Below, in pieces: positions 34,766 to 47,072 of a stretch of DNA of 64,000 bases. The stretch spans positions 17,255,311 through 17,319,310 of the forward strand of contig NC_063155.1 of assembly GCF_020921035.1 (NCBI RefSeq). The letters are read 5' to 3'. This DNA is from Rhodamnia argentea. Lineage: Eukaryota; Streptophyta; Magnoliopsida; Myrtales; Myrtaceae. Position 1 is the first letter of the stretch. The number at the start of each line of letters is the position of its first letter. The notes under the pieces are model-generated. The model worked only from the letters and a program-made list of their open reading frames with translations. It had not been told where the DNA came from and searched no databases. The translations under genes and the position numbers were made by a program.

Positions 34766-36477
34766 GGAGCGCGCCTCTCTCTGTCGCTCGCTCGGATCGA
34801 AGCTTATCGACGGGGTTCGAAGAGAGAGATTTGAAGCTTCTGAAGCCCTCTCCGCGGAACCGGGTGTAATTAGAAAATGAAGGGCGTTTATTTATTTATT
34901 TGTACTTTTCATTATGGGGAACAATACATAAAAGAGTTAAAAAAAAAACAAAAAAGTAAAAAAAGTTTTAGTCCCGACTAGGATGATGAAAGTGGTACGA
35001 GGTTATCTCGACACGTGGACTATGCGCCAATAACTCGAGCAGAATAAATTGACCAGATTTTATCTTAACATCACCGTTTCTCGACGAAATGATACTTGAT
35101 TCGACAATTATTGTCGAAATTTATTTTTGTTTAACTCGATAAAATTATAAGAAAATCACGCATCGAGGAGGTGATTTTCAATCTATTTGACATTTGTTTT
35201 CAACGGAATTCCAAAATTGTATAAGTTAAAGCGGGGAGGACGAATATTATAACATAATTTCATCCATAGTTTATGTATTACGACATGTAAAAAATATATA
35301 TTTTTGAAACGTAAACTGAATTCATAAATAATATCAAAGTAGTCTAAGCGAAAATGATTTTTGCATTTTCTCCTTGCTCCTCGGAGGAAAGGAAAAGACG
35401 TTTGGATTTTCGATTTGTGATGAATTAACTTTAATTTTTTGTATAGTTTTATTTACAATGACAAAATAAAATCAAAAGTGTGACCTATATATAGAAGCAA
35501 GTCTTGGTTTTTTACGAGTTAAAGCTATTAGCGTCGTGGCGAGTTGCACTTTTTTGGTCAAACTTGGCCACACGTGCGATGAGTTGACTTTTCGAGTACC
35601 CGGACGGAGCAACTCAGTAAAGCTTGCGAGTGACTCAAGCCCACACGATCAAGAAACCACGCCCTTTTTCCCTTTTTTTTTTTATAATAAAAATGAATAT
35701 GCATAAATAATGTAATATGTATCTTATAATAAATTTGTAATACAACTAGTGTCCGTAAACATATATAAATTACGTCATTTATCAATATTGGATGGTGCTA
35801 CATGTATGATACAAAAGGGCACGAATTTCAATTTGAGTGGGAGACGATCCAACAAGAACATCGAGTTGAACTAGTTTCTATTTTTCTTTTAATGATCCAG
35901 GTATTTTGATCGCCTCGCTGATATGTTTGAGTAACCAAAATCTCCGATCATCCCTAAATTGTATAATTCGAAAGCAATTGAAGCGGTCTCAATATCGTTC
36001 TCTTCACCAGTTCTAAAACTCGACAGTCGGGCTTCTCAAAGCGTAACTCGATGCTAAGTCTTGACCTAACTCGATTTGCTTAAAGGGGTAGTTTGGATTA
36101 TGCTCCTTTCTTCTTATATTTTCCGGACTAGGCTCCGAGGGTTTTCCAAGTCTTTTTCTCTTTTAATCTTTTATATTTTGTGTTATTTCTTTGTTGAGTA
36201 ACACCCGTCCGTATTAATAACACTTTGGAAATTAATATGAAACCCCTCACTTGTAAAAATGATTAATTATGAGGCCTTTTTGGCAATATCCTCCAATGAA
36301 ATTTTGCTTAGTTGGCTCGTGATATTTTTAAAATGATTATACATTAGGCCTTTCTTTTTTTTTTTTTTTGGCAATATCATCCCATCACAATTTTACAAGT
36401 TAAAAGGAACAACTAGCAAAACTTTGATGAATGTACATGTGTAACAATTCTCAAATTGGGTAAACAAAAAATCAAAT

Positions 36478-36720
36478 CCTTAGACTTGCGTTTGTTTTGT
36501 ATAAAATGAATAATTTGAAAAAATATTTCCCAAAAAAGGATGACTTATATCGCTATGAATGAACGAAAAATATATTCATCGCTCACGAAAATATTTAGAC
36601 ATAACTTGGCGACGAAAATGAAAATATTTCTTGTTAACTGATTATTATAAGCGATCATTATAAAAAAAATATTTTTAATATTTTATTTTTTGCGAAGTAA
36701 ACATGCTCAGTTTTTTAAAT
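36478..36720. repeat. MITE-like repeat, family D copy 2
   Basis: Begins with 'gcgtttgttttgtataaaat' and ends with 'ttttttgcgaagtaaacatg', roughly inverted. Internal 'aacgaaaaatatattcat' words match the copy at 15358-15740. Confidence 0.45.
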
Positions 36721-38150
36721 GCAATGTGTACACAGTATGGGCATGCGTGAATTTTAGGGCTCATTGTCTACCTCATAGGTTTTTCCAATAATGGTTCAGC
36801 TTCAAATCATTAATCCACAAGACTAGGGCCCTATCTATTTCCATTAAAATGTTTTCCAAAACAACATGTTCCAAAATTTTTCCGTGTTTGGGAGGCGAAA
36901 AATCGAGCTACCAAAGAAAACGTTTTCAATCAACGAAACGTAGAAAAACGATTTTTCCTTTTTGGGAAGACGAATTCATTCCCCCTTTTTGAGAAAAAGA
37001 AATCTTTTTTTCCCTATCTTTTCTCACGCACCTTAGGGCTTTTTCGTTCTCGTCCCTCATATGCCCTCTCCATTTTCGTGCTCCTCTCTCTCTCCGCCTC
37101 TCTCCTCCTTTGCCCGACTAGCGCTTCTCTTCTAGATAGCGGAGCAGAGAGGGTGACGGTCGCAAGGCCAATCTCCTTAGGTTCCTTCCCCCTTCCTCTG
37201 GTGATAAGCGCCGGTTTGCTTTTTCTATCTCGCCTCTGTCGGCTCCGTCGTTTCCGGCATCCAAGGTATCTCGCTTTGTCACTCCGAATTATGGCCGAAT
37301 ACGTCTCTCTTTGTTTGTCATAGCTTTGTCCATCAAAATTCTCAACTCCCTTCTACAGTGATGCAAAATTAGACGATGTTTTCTTTTATCAATGAACATA
37401 AGATTCATGTCCTAGAAGTTAGTCGTTGGTAGATCTTGGTTGAGTGGAGGTGATTTGGAGCATTCAGTAGTCAGAGGTTTAGATGCGCCTTTGATACGAT
37501 AAATGAGATTTATTACGAGAAAATGCGATGAATTTATGATTAAGTAGTGTTGAAATTACGAATTACATATATCACTATGAAAATTTGTTAAGGCACCGGC
37601 GATCCCAGTAGCATGGATCGAAGCAGAAAATCCTCTTCGCAAATGGCCTAATCTTGATACCGCGATTAATGAAGAAAATCGGGATGGATATTCATTAAAG
37701 AGTCCCATGAATTAAATCTTGTTTAATACAAGATATCTGAAAGTCGAATGAAATATATATTACCCAAAACTTAAAACGTTTCTTTTTATTATTATTTATA
37801 TATCAAAATTTTGTGGAAAGTAAAACAAAAATAGAAAAGAAAAGAAGTGACTGTTACTTACTTTCCTGGGAAAAAATCATTAAAATTATTCAATCAATTT
37901 CCTCCGCCGTTCGCCGGTGTTTCGGCGGAGGGAGAGTCGTAGGGTCACAGCCGCAGCGGCCGGAGTTTCTGGTCAACTCAACTTCCACAGTGACGGCGTC
38001 TGGCTGCGAACGATACAGAACCAACAAACCCAGGAAAATAAGAACGCTAAATAATTATAAAAAAAAAGAAATAAAAAAATACACACCTGGAGGTAGTTTT
38101 TGCAGAGCCGAAGGCACGAGAGCTGCGAGCTCAGCGAAGAAGACGACTGT

Positions 38151-38172
38151 CTCTCTCTCTCTCTCTCTCTCG
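38151..38172. repeat. (CT)n tract near JMJ24 leader
   Basis: CT repeats about 0.8 kb upstream of the JMJ24 start codon, in a GC-richer segment that is probably transcribed leader or core promoter. Confidence 0.75.
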
Positions 38173-38977
38173 AGTCTCGAGTACCGTCCGTCACTGGCCA
38201 ATCGAAGTTCAATCAATCGAAGTAGCCGTGACAATACTCGTGCTTCGCGCGGTTCGAGCTTGTCTCGCGCAGCATAGGTCGTCGAGCATTGCCGCTACGG
38301 TCCGTTGGAAACCCTAGACTGAGGTGCGTTCCTCCGCCCCCTTCGCTGTCGCCGTAATTTGGCGAGAGTTTTGCTGGGTTTGATCTGCTCTGGTCGACGA
38401 TTGTGCCCCCCCTCTTGCGCTCGTGATCTTTAGAATGTGGCGAATTGAGGATTTGGAGGCTTGAGTAGTGACGGAATCTGGGATTTGTTTTGCTCTCTTT
38501 GGCTCCGAGTATAGTTTCCAATCGAACTCGTGCGTCTTGCCCGCGTATGAAGGGAAGGTGAGCTAACAATGTATGCTGGTTCTAGTGTTCCGCGGTAGTT
38601 TAGGGCAGTGTAGACTGACCGAGAACCACGTTGTGAAGTAGTTGTTGCGTGAATTATTGCTGGTTTTGCCTTTTCTGGGTTGGTTATCTTGTGCTGGTTT
38701 CGCCTGGTTAATTAGTTACAGTAACATTGTAGGGTAGATATTCTTAATATATGCGTTGTATCTTTCTGTTTTTAATCTCAAGATTGCCTGTCCTAATGTC
38801 ATTTTCAGATGTCTGAATTGTGTCCCTTCCGTTCCCTCTGATTCTGGGATCTGCTTGTCCATGACACTCTCCTCCTGAGATGAGTGAAAGGCGCTAGGCA
38901 GCCCTGTGGATTGATCTCTTAAGCAGTGGGTTTTTGCATATTTATTTGGAGTTGAACTTCATCCTGGAGAAAGTTTA

Positions 38978-41900
38978 ATGGATCATCCACGTTTAGCCTC
39001 CGGCAATGCTGAGGACAATATTGGTATCCCTGATGATATGCGATGCAAGAGGTCCGATGGGAAGCAATGGAGATGCAATGCAATGTGCATGCCAGACAAA
39101 ACAGTGTGTGAAAAACATTATTATCAGGCAAAGAAGAGGGCTGCTAATTCCGCTTTAAGAGCTAGTATGAAGAAGGCCAAGAGGAAATCAACAGTTGAAA
39201 GTGATTTATACGTGGAAAGCAAGAATGATGAGTTTGACATGCCGTTGATACACATGAAAACTGCAGATTATCCTCCTCCTATCTCGGGGAAGAAAAGTAA
39301 GAATAAGGTGCCTAAAAATCGGGTTCGGCGTTCACCAGAAACGACTCCTCCACGGAGCTCATCGCGCAATTTCAGAAGGTCTGTGGATAATTCGCAAAGA
39401 GATTTGACAGAATTTGAAGAGAATTGGAGGTCTTATCAGGCACCGACAGGGAATTCATCCAGGAACAGGTCACAAAGGAGCTATGATACTAGTCCTATGA
39501 CGGTGAGCCTTTGTTGGTAGATAGTGGTAATTGTTATTTATGTAGTTGTTCACATTTGTAATTCATGATGTAGAAAACTGTCAGTGGATTGAGACAATAT
39601 TGGGAAAGGCTACCTGGAGAGGTATGGGTGCAGCTCTCTGGTGGCGTAATTATAACTGGAGAGTCAACTTCAATGATTGAAACCTTGCGGTCCATTGAGC
39701 ATGCATGGACAAACTTATTTAATTGGATTGAGAGCTGGGTTGCTTGGGAGATATTGCGGTTACTTTAGGTTTATTATCTCTCTTTCTCCTTTAGTATCCT
39801 AATATTTAGGTAATATTTTGCTGTCAGGAGTACTCTGACAGAAGCACGGATTCCTCTGAAGATACAGGTGGACAAATCTGCCATCACTGCCGGAGGAATT
39901 CCAGAGACAAAGTTATTTGGTGCCTTAAATGTGATCGGCGGGGTTACTGTGACAGCTGTATTTCCCAATGGTAGGATTGCTGTTTGATGTGCGCACCTAT
40001 CATTCCGCTTCGTCAGCTTTCTAATTTGGATGGCTTGACATCGTAGGTACACGGACATTTCCTTGGAAGATCTTCAGAAGGCTTGTCCTGCCTGTCGTGG
40101 TGCTTGTAGTTGCAAGGTGTGCCTGCGTGGAGAGCATCTGATAAAGGTACTTTATTTTAAGGATTGCTGAGATTCGTCTAGATTTTATTCTTTGAATTTT
40201 TTCCCATCATATTCACTTGTCTCTAAGTTTCAGATGAGAATACGGGAGATTCCTGTCCTAGATAAGTTGCAGTATCTTTACTGCCTTTTATCTGCTGTGC
40301 TTCCTGTAATTCGTCAGATCCATTATGAACAGTGCTCGGAGATTGAATTGGAGAAAAGATTGCGGGGTAAGACAGGTGGATGTTTCAGTGGCATTTCACT
40401 TTAGATAGTTTTTCTTATGACGTATTATCCTTAAAGATTACTCCATTTCTATTCTGCAGGACCTGATATAGATCTTCCCAGGGTTAAATTGAGTGCGGAT
40501 GAGCAAATGTGCTGGTAACTTACTACTCTTTGTAAGTTATATCCTTTGATTGAGAAATAAAATTCATGATTGTCATGACTACTGTTCACCATTTTCTGAG
40601 ATGCCGGCCTCTGCATCCTTGCTTTGCTGGTTGTCTATTTACATAATGTATTTCCTCTGTATAGAACTTGGCATTGTTTATTTCCTTATGTGCGAAGGCA
40701 AGATTCTTTTGATGTTCAATAGGTCATTTTTGGTTCGATCCATGCAGTGATCAGTGATAGCAACAAATTTATTCTTCATTTTTGAAGATTTTGCTGGTGG
40801 TTTACTGGATGTGTTTCCCTGCAGCAATATATGTAGGATTCCCATTGTTGATTACCACAGACACTGCACAAATTGCGTGTTTGATATGTGTCTTCATTGC
40901 TGTCGCGATCTTCGTGAAGCTTCCAGAGACAGAGTTCAAGAAACATCAGCCGATAATAAGATTGGTGGGAGTACTGAGGACAAAGAATCTGTAGGTTATG
41001 TAAAAGGACCCGAACTGAGATTAAAGTTTACAGATAATTTCCCTGATTGGAGAGCTGGCAGTGATGATAGTATTCCATGCCCCCCTAAGAAGTACGGTGG
41101 CTGTGGTTATCCTTCTCTAAATCTAACGCGCATTTTCAAGATGAACTGGGTTGCAAAGCTTGTTAAAAATGTGGAGGAATTGGTCGGTGGCTGCAAAGTT
41201 AATGATTCTGCCGATCAGCAAAATGAAGGGTCGAGCCAGTCCAATTTTGGCCAGGAAGCTTCGATTCCTATAAAGGAGAGTAGACAGGACAGCTTGTACT
41301 GCCCCACGTCTCATGATATTAGAGCACAAGGGATCAGTGAGTTCAGAAAACACTGGTTTAACGGTCAACCTGTCCTTGTTAAGCAGGTTTGGGATTATTC
41401 GTGCATGTCAAGCTGGGATCCTGTTCTCATCTGGAGGGGGATCCAGGATATAGCTGATGAGAAAATGAAATATGAGAACAAAAAAGTGAGGGCTGTAGAC
41501 TGCTTGAACTGTTCAGAGGTAAGCTCTTGATGTTGATACTACTTTCATTTTCTTATGTACTAAAATATTTCAGATAATGATATAGAAACAGAAAATTCTC
41601 TTGGTGGAAGTGTCATGAGTATCTATACTGATCGTTGTGCCCACAATGCAACAGATTGATATTGATCTTGATCAATTTATCAAGGGATACTCGGAGGGGC
41701 ATATTCACGAGAATGGATTGCCAAAAATGTTGAAATTGAAGGATTGGCCTTCTCCTGGTGCTTCTGAAGAATTTTTATTGTACCAGAGAACAGAATTTAT
41801 CAGCAAACTGCCTTTGCTTGAATATATTCATTCTAAGTGGGGAATTCTTAACCTGGCGGCGAAAGTGCCTCATTACTCCCTGCAAAATGATGTGGGCCCT

Positions 41901-44890
41901 AAAATTTATATTTCTTATGGGACTAAAGAGGAACTTGGTAAAGGTGATTCAGTGACCAACCTGCATTTCAACATGCGTGACCTGGTAAATTTCTCTTAAT
42001 AGCCTCTGGGAGCTATATTATCGAATATCTACAACCTTATTGTCGGTTTGGGCCTTTACAGTTTGTTCGAATGAGATTCTTTTTCATGGTTAACATGATC
42101 CAGGTTACCTTGCTATATGGCCCAGAGATGTGGTTAGTGGTTACTACATCGGAATGTATACCTTTACGCTGTGTTTAGCAAGTTTAAAGTTTCTTTTAAT
42201 AGTCCTCTGCATGTTATGTTGTGATGAATAAGTTGAAAAAGTTGAAAATAACTTTTACCTGACTATTGAGGTAAACGCAGGTATATTTGCTGGCACATAC
42301 ATGTGAAATGAAGTGTAAGAGTTGGGATAATACAAAATTAGAGAAGAATTGGAGGTCAACTGGGCAATCTATCCCGAAACAGATGCATGGGAATCCAGAT
42401 TCAGGTGCGGATGGAAGACATTTAACTGATCTACATGCCGGGAGATACGATATTCTAGAAGATCATGGTGCCCATTTTGCTGCAAATGCCGACGAGAGAA
42501 TGGAGGATCAAGAGATGGAAATGCCCTCTTTGGTGGAAGAGAAAAATGCTAATCTAGAATTCTTGAAGAGGGATGATGAAGGTGGCTGTGGTGATAATCC
42601 TTCTGGCGTTCATTGGGACATATTTCAGAGGAAGGATGTTCCCAAATTAATGAACTATTTGCAGAAACATTGGAAGGAGTTGGGGAGGCCAGGGAGTTTA
42701 GATGATATAGTGAGTTTCTCTCTTCAGTACTCCCTTTTCTTCAATGTCAGAAGGCAAAAAACAGATAAAAAATGAAAAGTCGACATAAGGGCCAAATTCC
42801 GTTCTTATTCTTTTTTCATCCATTATTTTGTTGTCGAGATTTTTTATTCGCAGTTGTTTGTTACATCTACCTGTTCTGCATATAATCGACTGGTTTGGTT
42901 TCAGGGGACCTATCCTCTTTTTGATGAAGTGATATTCCTCGACATGGAACACATGAGAAATTTGAGGGAAGAGTACGGTACGGGCATGGCTGTCCTCCTT
43001 CATTTCACACTCGAAAAGTTTAAAACGAAGTGAACTTATTTGTTTATCCAGTTCAATAAAATTTTGAAAAGGAAAATGAATGATGCTAGCAGTACTTTTT
43101 GTTCTGCTCTATGCAGTTCCTGAGCCAATCTGTTAACATATGAGTGGTACTGTGGGAGAGGATTTTGTTGATTTGGTGGATTGTGGTGCTTTTAGAATTT
43201 GGTATAGTTTACCAGCAAATTCAACTTTTCAGGCCTGACAAAAATGCTGCAATGCTTTTGGAAGTACTTTTTTTTTTTTTTTTTGGTAAGGAATTTTGGA
43301 AGTACTTTTGGGTGTTGCTATGTTGGATAATGAGTAATACTATGTGGTTATTGTCTATGGGTCCCTACAGTCAACGACTGGTTTAGTCTGATAAGAAGCT
43401 TCACTTTTGAACCAGCCTCCTGAATATGATTGCTCAAATCATTGTCAAGTTTGTATGCTTACTGAGTTCTCTGAGTTGCACATCTTAAGTCAAAGAAAAT
43501 CCTTTTCGACCTTTCTCAGGAGTGGAGCCTTGGTCATTCGTACAGTGCCTAGGACAAGCCATATTTATCCCAGCTGGATGCCCTTTCCAGTTGAGAAATC
43601 TCCAGGCAAGTTTCTTTGCTGATCATATTTATAGTTTTATAGCTCACCTGCAAGCTTTACGAGATGGATTTTTTCATTAGTGAATCAGTATCAATAAATT
43701 TTTGAACTCTATAATGCAATGATTTTTCAATCAAAACAAGCACAGCAATGCCCTTTGATCCATGGAGAACCATGTCGTCTATATGGCTCTTTTGAGAAGA
43801 CGAGGGGACTATGATAATTTGTTATTTGATTTCTCTTACATAAAAGACATATGGAGGAATTAATTATTGACTTAGAGTGTTTATTTTGCTTCATGTTTAG
43901 TTTTGGGTTGGCAATTGATCTTCTGCTTATCATTGAACACCGTCTCTGCAATCATGAAAATATTTGGTGTGCACGTTTGTCTGCTCACTGGTCATCTATG
44001 GATCTTATTTGGAGATAACCCCGTTATAGTATTTTCTATGAATCGTCTTCAGTCCGTGGAAGAATCACATGAAATACATTTTCACCTTTCCACCATGAAG
44101 ATAATTAACTAAAGTACTAATTAAAAGATCAGATCATTCTTGAATTTATGTTGTGGTTTGCATGTCCTAACATCTCATTGGACTTTACTCGCAACAATTT
44201 GTAACCATTCTTTTTTGTACCTTTCAGTCTAATGTACAGCTAGGCCTTGATTTCTTGTCTCCTGAAAGCTTGGGAGAAGCTCTCAGACTAGCCGAAGAAA
44301 TTCGCTGTCTTCCAAATGATCACGAAGCGAAACTTCAGATTCTGGAGGTCAGTGTAACAAAAATTGTACCTAGATAATGATGTTGCATGTGCACTTGTCT
44401 CTCATATCTTACACGTGATGGAATTCTTAATGCAGGTAGGAAAAATATCGTTATATGCGGCAAGTTCAGCTATCAAAGAAGTCCAAAAGTTGGTTCTTGA
44501 TCCAAAGTAAGTAAACTGATCCATTTTTACTGTGTGTGACCTGGAAAAGAGAAATCCAGATCTTTCTGCTGGATTGTAGTCCTTGGCATGAGCTTTGCTT
44601 TTGAGTCGAATTTTGTGATCGAGTGGCCAATCTTAGTAATGCTATTTCTCAAGTGATTGGCATAAACTTTCCAACAATTTCCTTAAGAATTCTTACATAA
44701 ACTTCATTATCATCCGGAATAGCCGCTGTATACAACTTGTATCACTGTCAAGACTAAATTTCTTATGATTCCCATATTCTCTCATGTCAGATTCGGGGCA
44801 GAGCTTGGGTTTGAGGATCCTAATCTTACATCAGAGGTGTCTGCGAACTTGGAGAAGATGACTAAGCGAAAGCAGATTGCATGTTCTTAA
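38978..44890 (+). CDS. JMJ24: JmjC-domain protein JMJ24 type (WRC, RING and degenerate JmjC)
   Basis: Thirteen exons: 38978-39502, 39828-39970, 40047-40146, 40234-40366, 40460-40514, 40825-41518, 41655-41984, 42281-42709, 42905-42977, 43520-43605, 44228-44347, 44436-44506, 44791-44890; about 952 aa in frame. Order: WRC motif ([14 protein letters not shown]...CEKHY, about 22-48); RING-like finger (CHHCRRN...CLKC...[13 protein letters not shown], about 195-245); second Cys/His finger (CCNICRIP...[14 protein letters not shown]); JmjC domain (about 500-870). The iron triad of active KDM3 enzymes is H-x-D...H. Here the first site reads HFN (H654, N656) and the distal His is Phe (AGCPFQL, F850), so demethylase activity is unlikely. 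Arabidopsis JMJ24 shares this degeneracy and acts as a RING E3 ligase on CMT3, opposing IBM1. Intron 10 uses a GC donor. ATG 38978 opens the conserved MDHPRL...IPDDMRCKR start. Confidence 0.94.
43606..44227 (+). other. GC-AG intron of JMJ24
   Basis: Exon 10 ends ...CTCCAG and the intron starts GCAAGT. The next exon begins after TTTCAG with TCTAATGTACAG (SNVQ). Protein conservation ([13 protein letters not shown]) requires this join, and no GT donor near 43605 keeps the frame. CAG|GCAAGT is the consensus of the minor GC-AG class. Confidence 0.8.
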
Positions 44891-45231
44891 ATCTTGTACA
44901 GTACTTGTAGTTTGTACAGATGGTCGTATTTTGGCATTTAAAGGGGAGCTACTTTTGCTTTGTTAAAATTGTATCATATGTATGTTATTGGGGGTAGGAA
45001 TTATTAGCTTGTTGTAGATGCTAAACAAGCTTCTTTTCCATTGATTGGCGTACATGTCGTCAATTTAGATGTATACCCATCTGTGTTCAGAAGTTTGTTT
45101 TCATCGGGGATCGCCTTGTGTTACTGATAGACTAAGTATATAAGTAAGCAACTAAGACTTCAAGGGCCATATGTCCCCAAGGTTTTTGGGGTTTTTGAAA
45201 TTGTTGGGCTGAATTACATCTTCTAGTCCCA

Positions 45232-45236
<5 letters not shown>

Positions 45237-45278
<42 letters not shown>
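45237..45278. repeat. (CT)n microsatellite touching a stop codon
   Basis: About 40 bp of CT on the plus strand. On the minus strand it is (GA)n that begins inside the TGA stop (45278-45276) of the PsbP-domain gene and continues into its 3' UTR. It fills part of the 385-bp space between the convergent JMJ24 and PsbP-domain genes. Confidence 0.9.
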
Positions 45279-45280
<2 letters not shown>

Positions 45281-47072
45281 AAGTCAGTACAAAAGACTTA
45301 GCAATGGTGTAAAAGTCTGATTTCACCTCTGGCCATGCCAACTCCGGCGCTTGAGCATTCAGAGTGTATAATTTGCCCCGTTGAGTACAGCAAACGGCAA
45401 TATTATGCCGTCGGAATGAGGGGCTCTCAACTTTAAACTCGAGTTCGTAGTACTTGACCATCTTTGAAGGATCTGCTCTCAACGTCGATTTGACCAAGCT
45501 TCCTTTCACATCAGGACGGCGGCTCGATTGCACGATGGTCTGAACTATGGCCTCTCCCACCTCTTCTGGTCCTCCAAACGATTCGATTCTGGTTAAGAAG
45601 AAAAACAATGAGAATCTGACAATAATTCCCCAACGGGTGATGCTGATGCGAGGAGGCTACACTCATGTCTCTTGTGATTAGAGTAATGCAAAGAGGACTC
45701 ACGAGAAATCAAGCGGAACCTTAGACACAATGACGCTAACATTAAGCTCGCCTTTGGTGCCGGGAGGGCCAAATGCGACGATCGGCTCGTTTACGTTCTG
45801 GCGTCGCCTATTTAAGGGAGGTGGATCAAGTCCTCTCTCAAGCTCTGCCTTTCCAACGGCTCTGTATAACAGTGTCTGATCCCCAACCCAATTTGCTGGG
45901 TAGATGAACTCTGTTCATGAATACAAAACCGTCTTCAACTGATCAGTGATCACTTCAACTTTTCTCATTCCTTTTAACTGAAGATGTCACTTCACTGAAT
46001 CTCTAGCTACCTATCATTCATCAATGATGTGGAGAGAGAGAGAGGGTGGAGAACAATTTTTCTTACTTTAACCAAAAAACCAGGAAGCAAAAACTTATGC
46101 AGCAACCTGGAAGCTAGTTCTTAATATCTGAATCGAAGAGCCTTCTTAAGAAAACTTTTTTTTGGTCGAACGCATGGCCCGCGGAAAGGTTCAGATGAAG
46201 CGTATTGAGAACCCCGGTGAACCCGCATGGGGCTCATCAAGAAGGCCAAGTAACTTATGCGGACACCGGCTTCTTCATTTTCTCCTCCCCCCAATGGCAA
46301 GCTCATGAAAGGCGACCTGCCGGTGCACCGGGTTCTTGATTCGCTTCATCTGAACCTTCCGCTGTTCGATTCAGATGTTAACAACTTGGCTAGTTGATGC
46401 TGGTTTTCGTTGGGGTACAGCTTTTGGTGAAGAAGGGGTAATCAACCTCCCCACTAGTCTGAACTAGCTTCAGTTTGCTGCAGAGTTTTTGCTCCTTGTT
46501 CTCTGTCAAAGAGAGAATAAATCCTCTCCTCCCCCACCTCTCTCTCCTGGTTTTCGGTTGAAGTGAGAATCTCTTCACCTTTAGACATCACTTTCTGTTC
46601 TTTCTTTGGTCCCAGCCATGGACTCTTCTCTAAAGACGATATTTTGAGGTTAAAGGATGTATATTCTGCTCCGCGAGAAGAGATTAAAGTCTACGACTGC
46701 CCAAAAATGCTGCAAGTTTGTAGTAACTTACTAACCGAATCCTTCATTAGTCTCGACGCATCGGCTATACCCTTTGATAGGATAGAGCACGTCCAACTTC
46801 AGACCCCGGCCGGTCTCTGGCGACAACCCGAGAATCGAGCTCGTGATTCCAGCAAAGTTAGCACCAACAGCCACAAGAGAGGCCGAGCCTACGCTGATGA
46901 GGATCCTCCTCCTGAACGTCGATGCCAGCGGCGCGAATTGCTCGGCCGGAGTTTTCCCAGGCCGCATTGACGTGTCCCTACTCTCTTCTGGGTCGCTGTC
47001 GGATTGTGCCATCGTGTGGATCCGAGGGAGAGAATGGAATTTGCATCCTGTGTGGTAATGGGAGTTCAACAT
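45276..47072 (-). CDS. PsbP-domain protein, thylakoid lumen (PPD family)
   Basis: Exons 47072-46736, 45910-45703 and 45588-45276, joined by GT-AG introns, give about 285 aa. The PsbP-like domain (about residues 95-283) reads FEFIYPANWVGDQTLLYRAV, NVNEPIVAFGPPGTKGELNV, SIESFGGPEEVGEAIV and FRRHNIAVCCTQRGKLYTLN. This is the PPD1/PPD2-like branch rather than the PSII subunit PsbP. Residues 54-56 (RRR) followed by a hydrophobic stretch (ILISVGSASLVAVGANFAG) fit a twin-arginine thylakoid signal, implying chloroplast import and lumen location. The start is uncertain: 47072 is the first ATG after an in-frame stop, but residues 23-33 are unusually acidic for a transit peptide, so the Met at residue 21 or an unseen upstream exon is possible. 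Intron 1 contains a MADS-derived inverted repeat. Confidence 0.85.
46031..46044. repeat. short (GA)n tract
   Basis: Fourteen bases of GA inside intron 1 of the PsbP-domain gene. Confidence 0.7.
46173..46372. pseudogene. two opposed MADS-box gene fragments forming a hairpin
   Basis: On the plus strand 46174-46302 reads MARGKVQMKRIENP, then, with indels, GLIKKAK, a CGHR-like stretch and remnants of FFIFS and NGKLM. This is a decayed full MADS domain. On the minus strand 46362-46305 reads RKVQMKRIKNPVHRQVAF, a second MADS start in opposite orientation. 46181-46219 and 46326-46362 are inverted repeats: about 34 of 37 positions pair, with two 1-nt bulges and a loop of about 106 nt. It lies in intron 1 of the PsbP-domain gene. 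The type II (MIKC) character of the source gene is likely from MARGKVQMKRIENP. Confidence 0.75.

Larger units (their letters stand above)
34766..38977. other. intergenic between ACBP4 and JMJ24 (divergent promoters)
   Basis: The two genes are divergent, so both promoters lie here. 36478-36720 is a family D MITE-like repeat, and 36830-37020 looks like another hAT-like remnant ('agggccctatctatttcc'). 37020-37320 is CT-rich and open (37078-37323, +) but unlike any known protein. From about 38100 the sequence becomes GC-rich with a (CT)n tract at 38151-38172, probably the JMJ24 5' UTR region. Confidence 0.5.

Noticed and set aside
37078..37323. 81-aa Leu/Ser-rich ORF resembling a signal peptide
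   Set aside because: CT-rich sequence naturally encodes Leu/Ser; no conserved continuation found.
46121..46306. 61-aa minus ORF in PsbP intron 1
   Set aside because: It is antisense to the decayed MADS-box fragment, not a gene.
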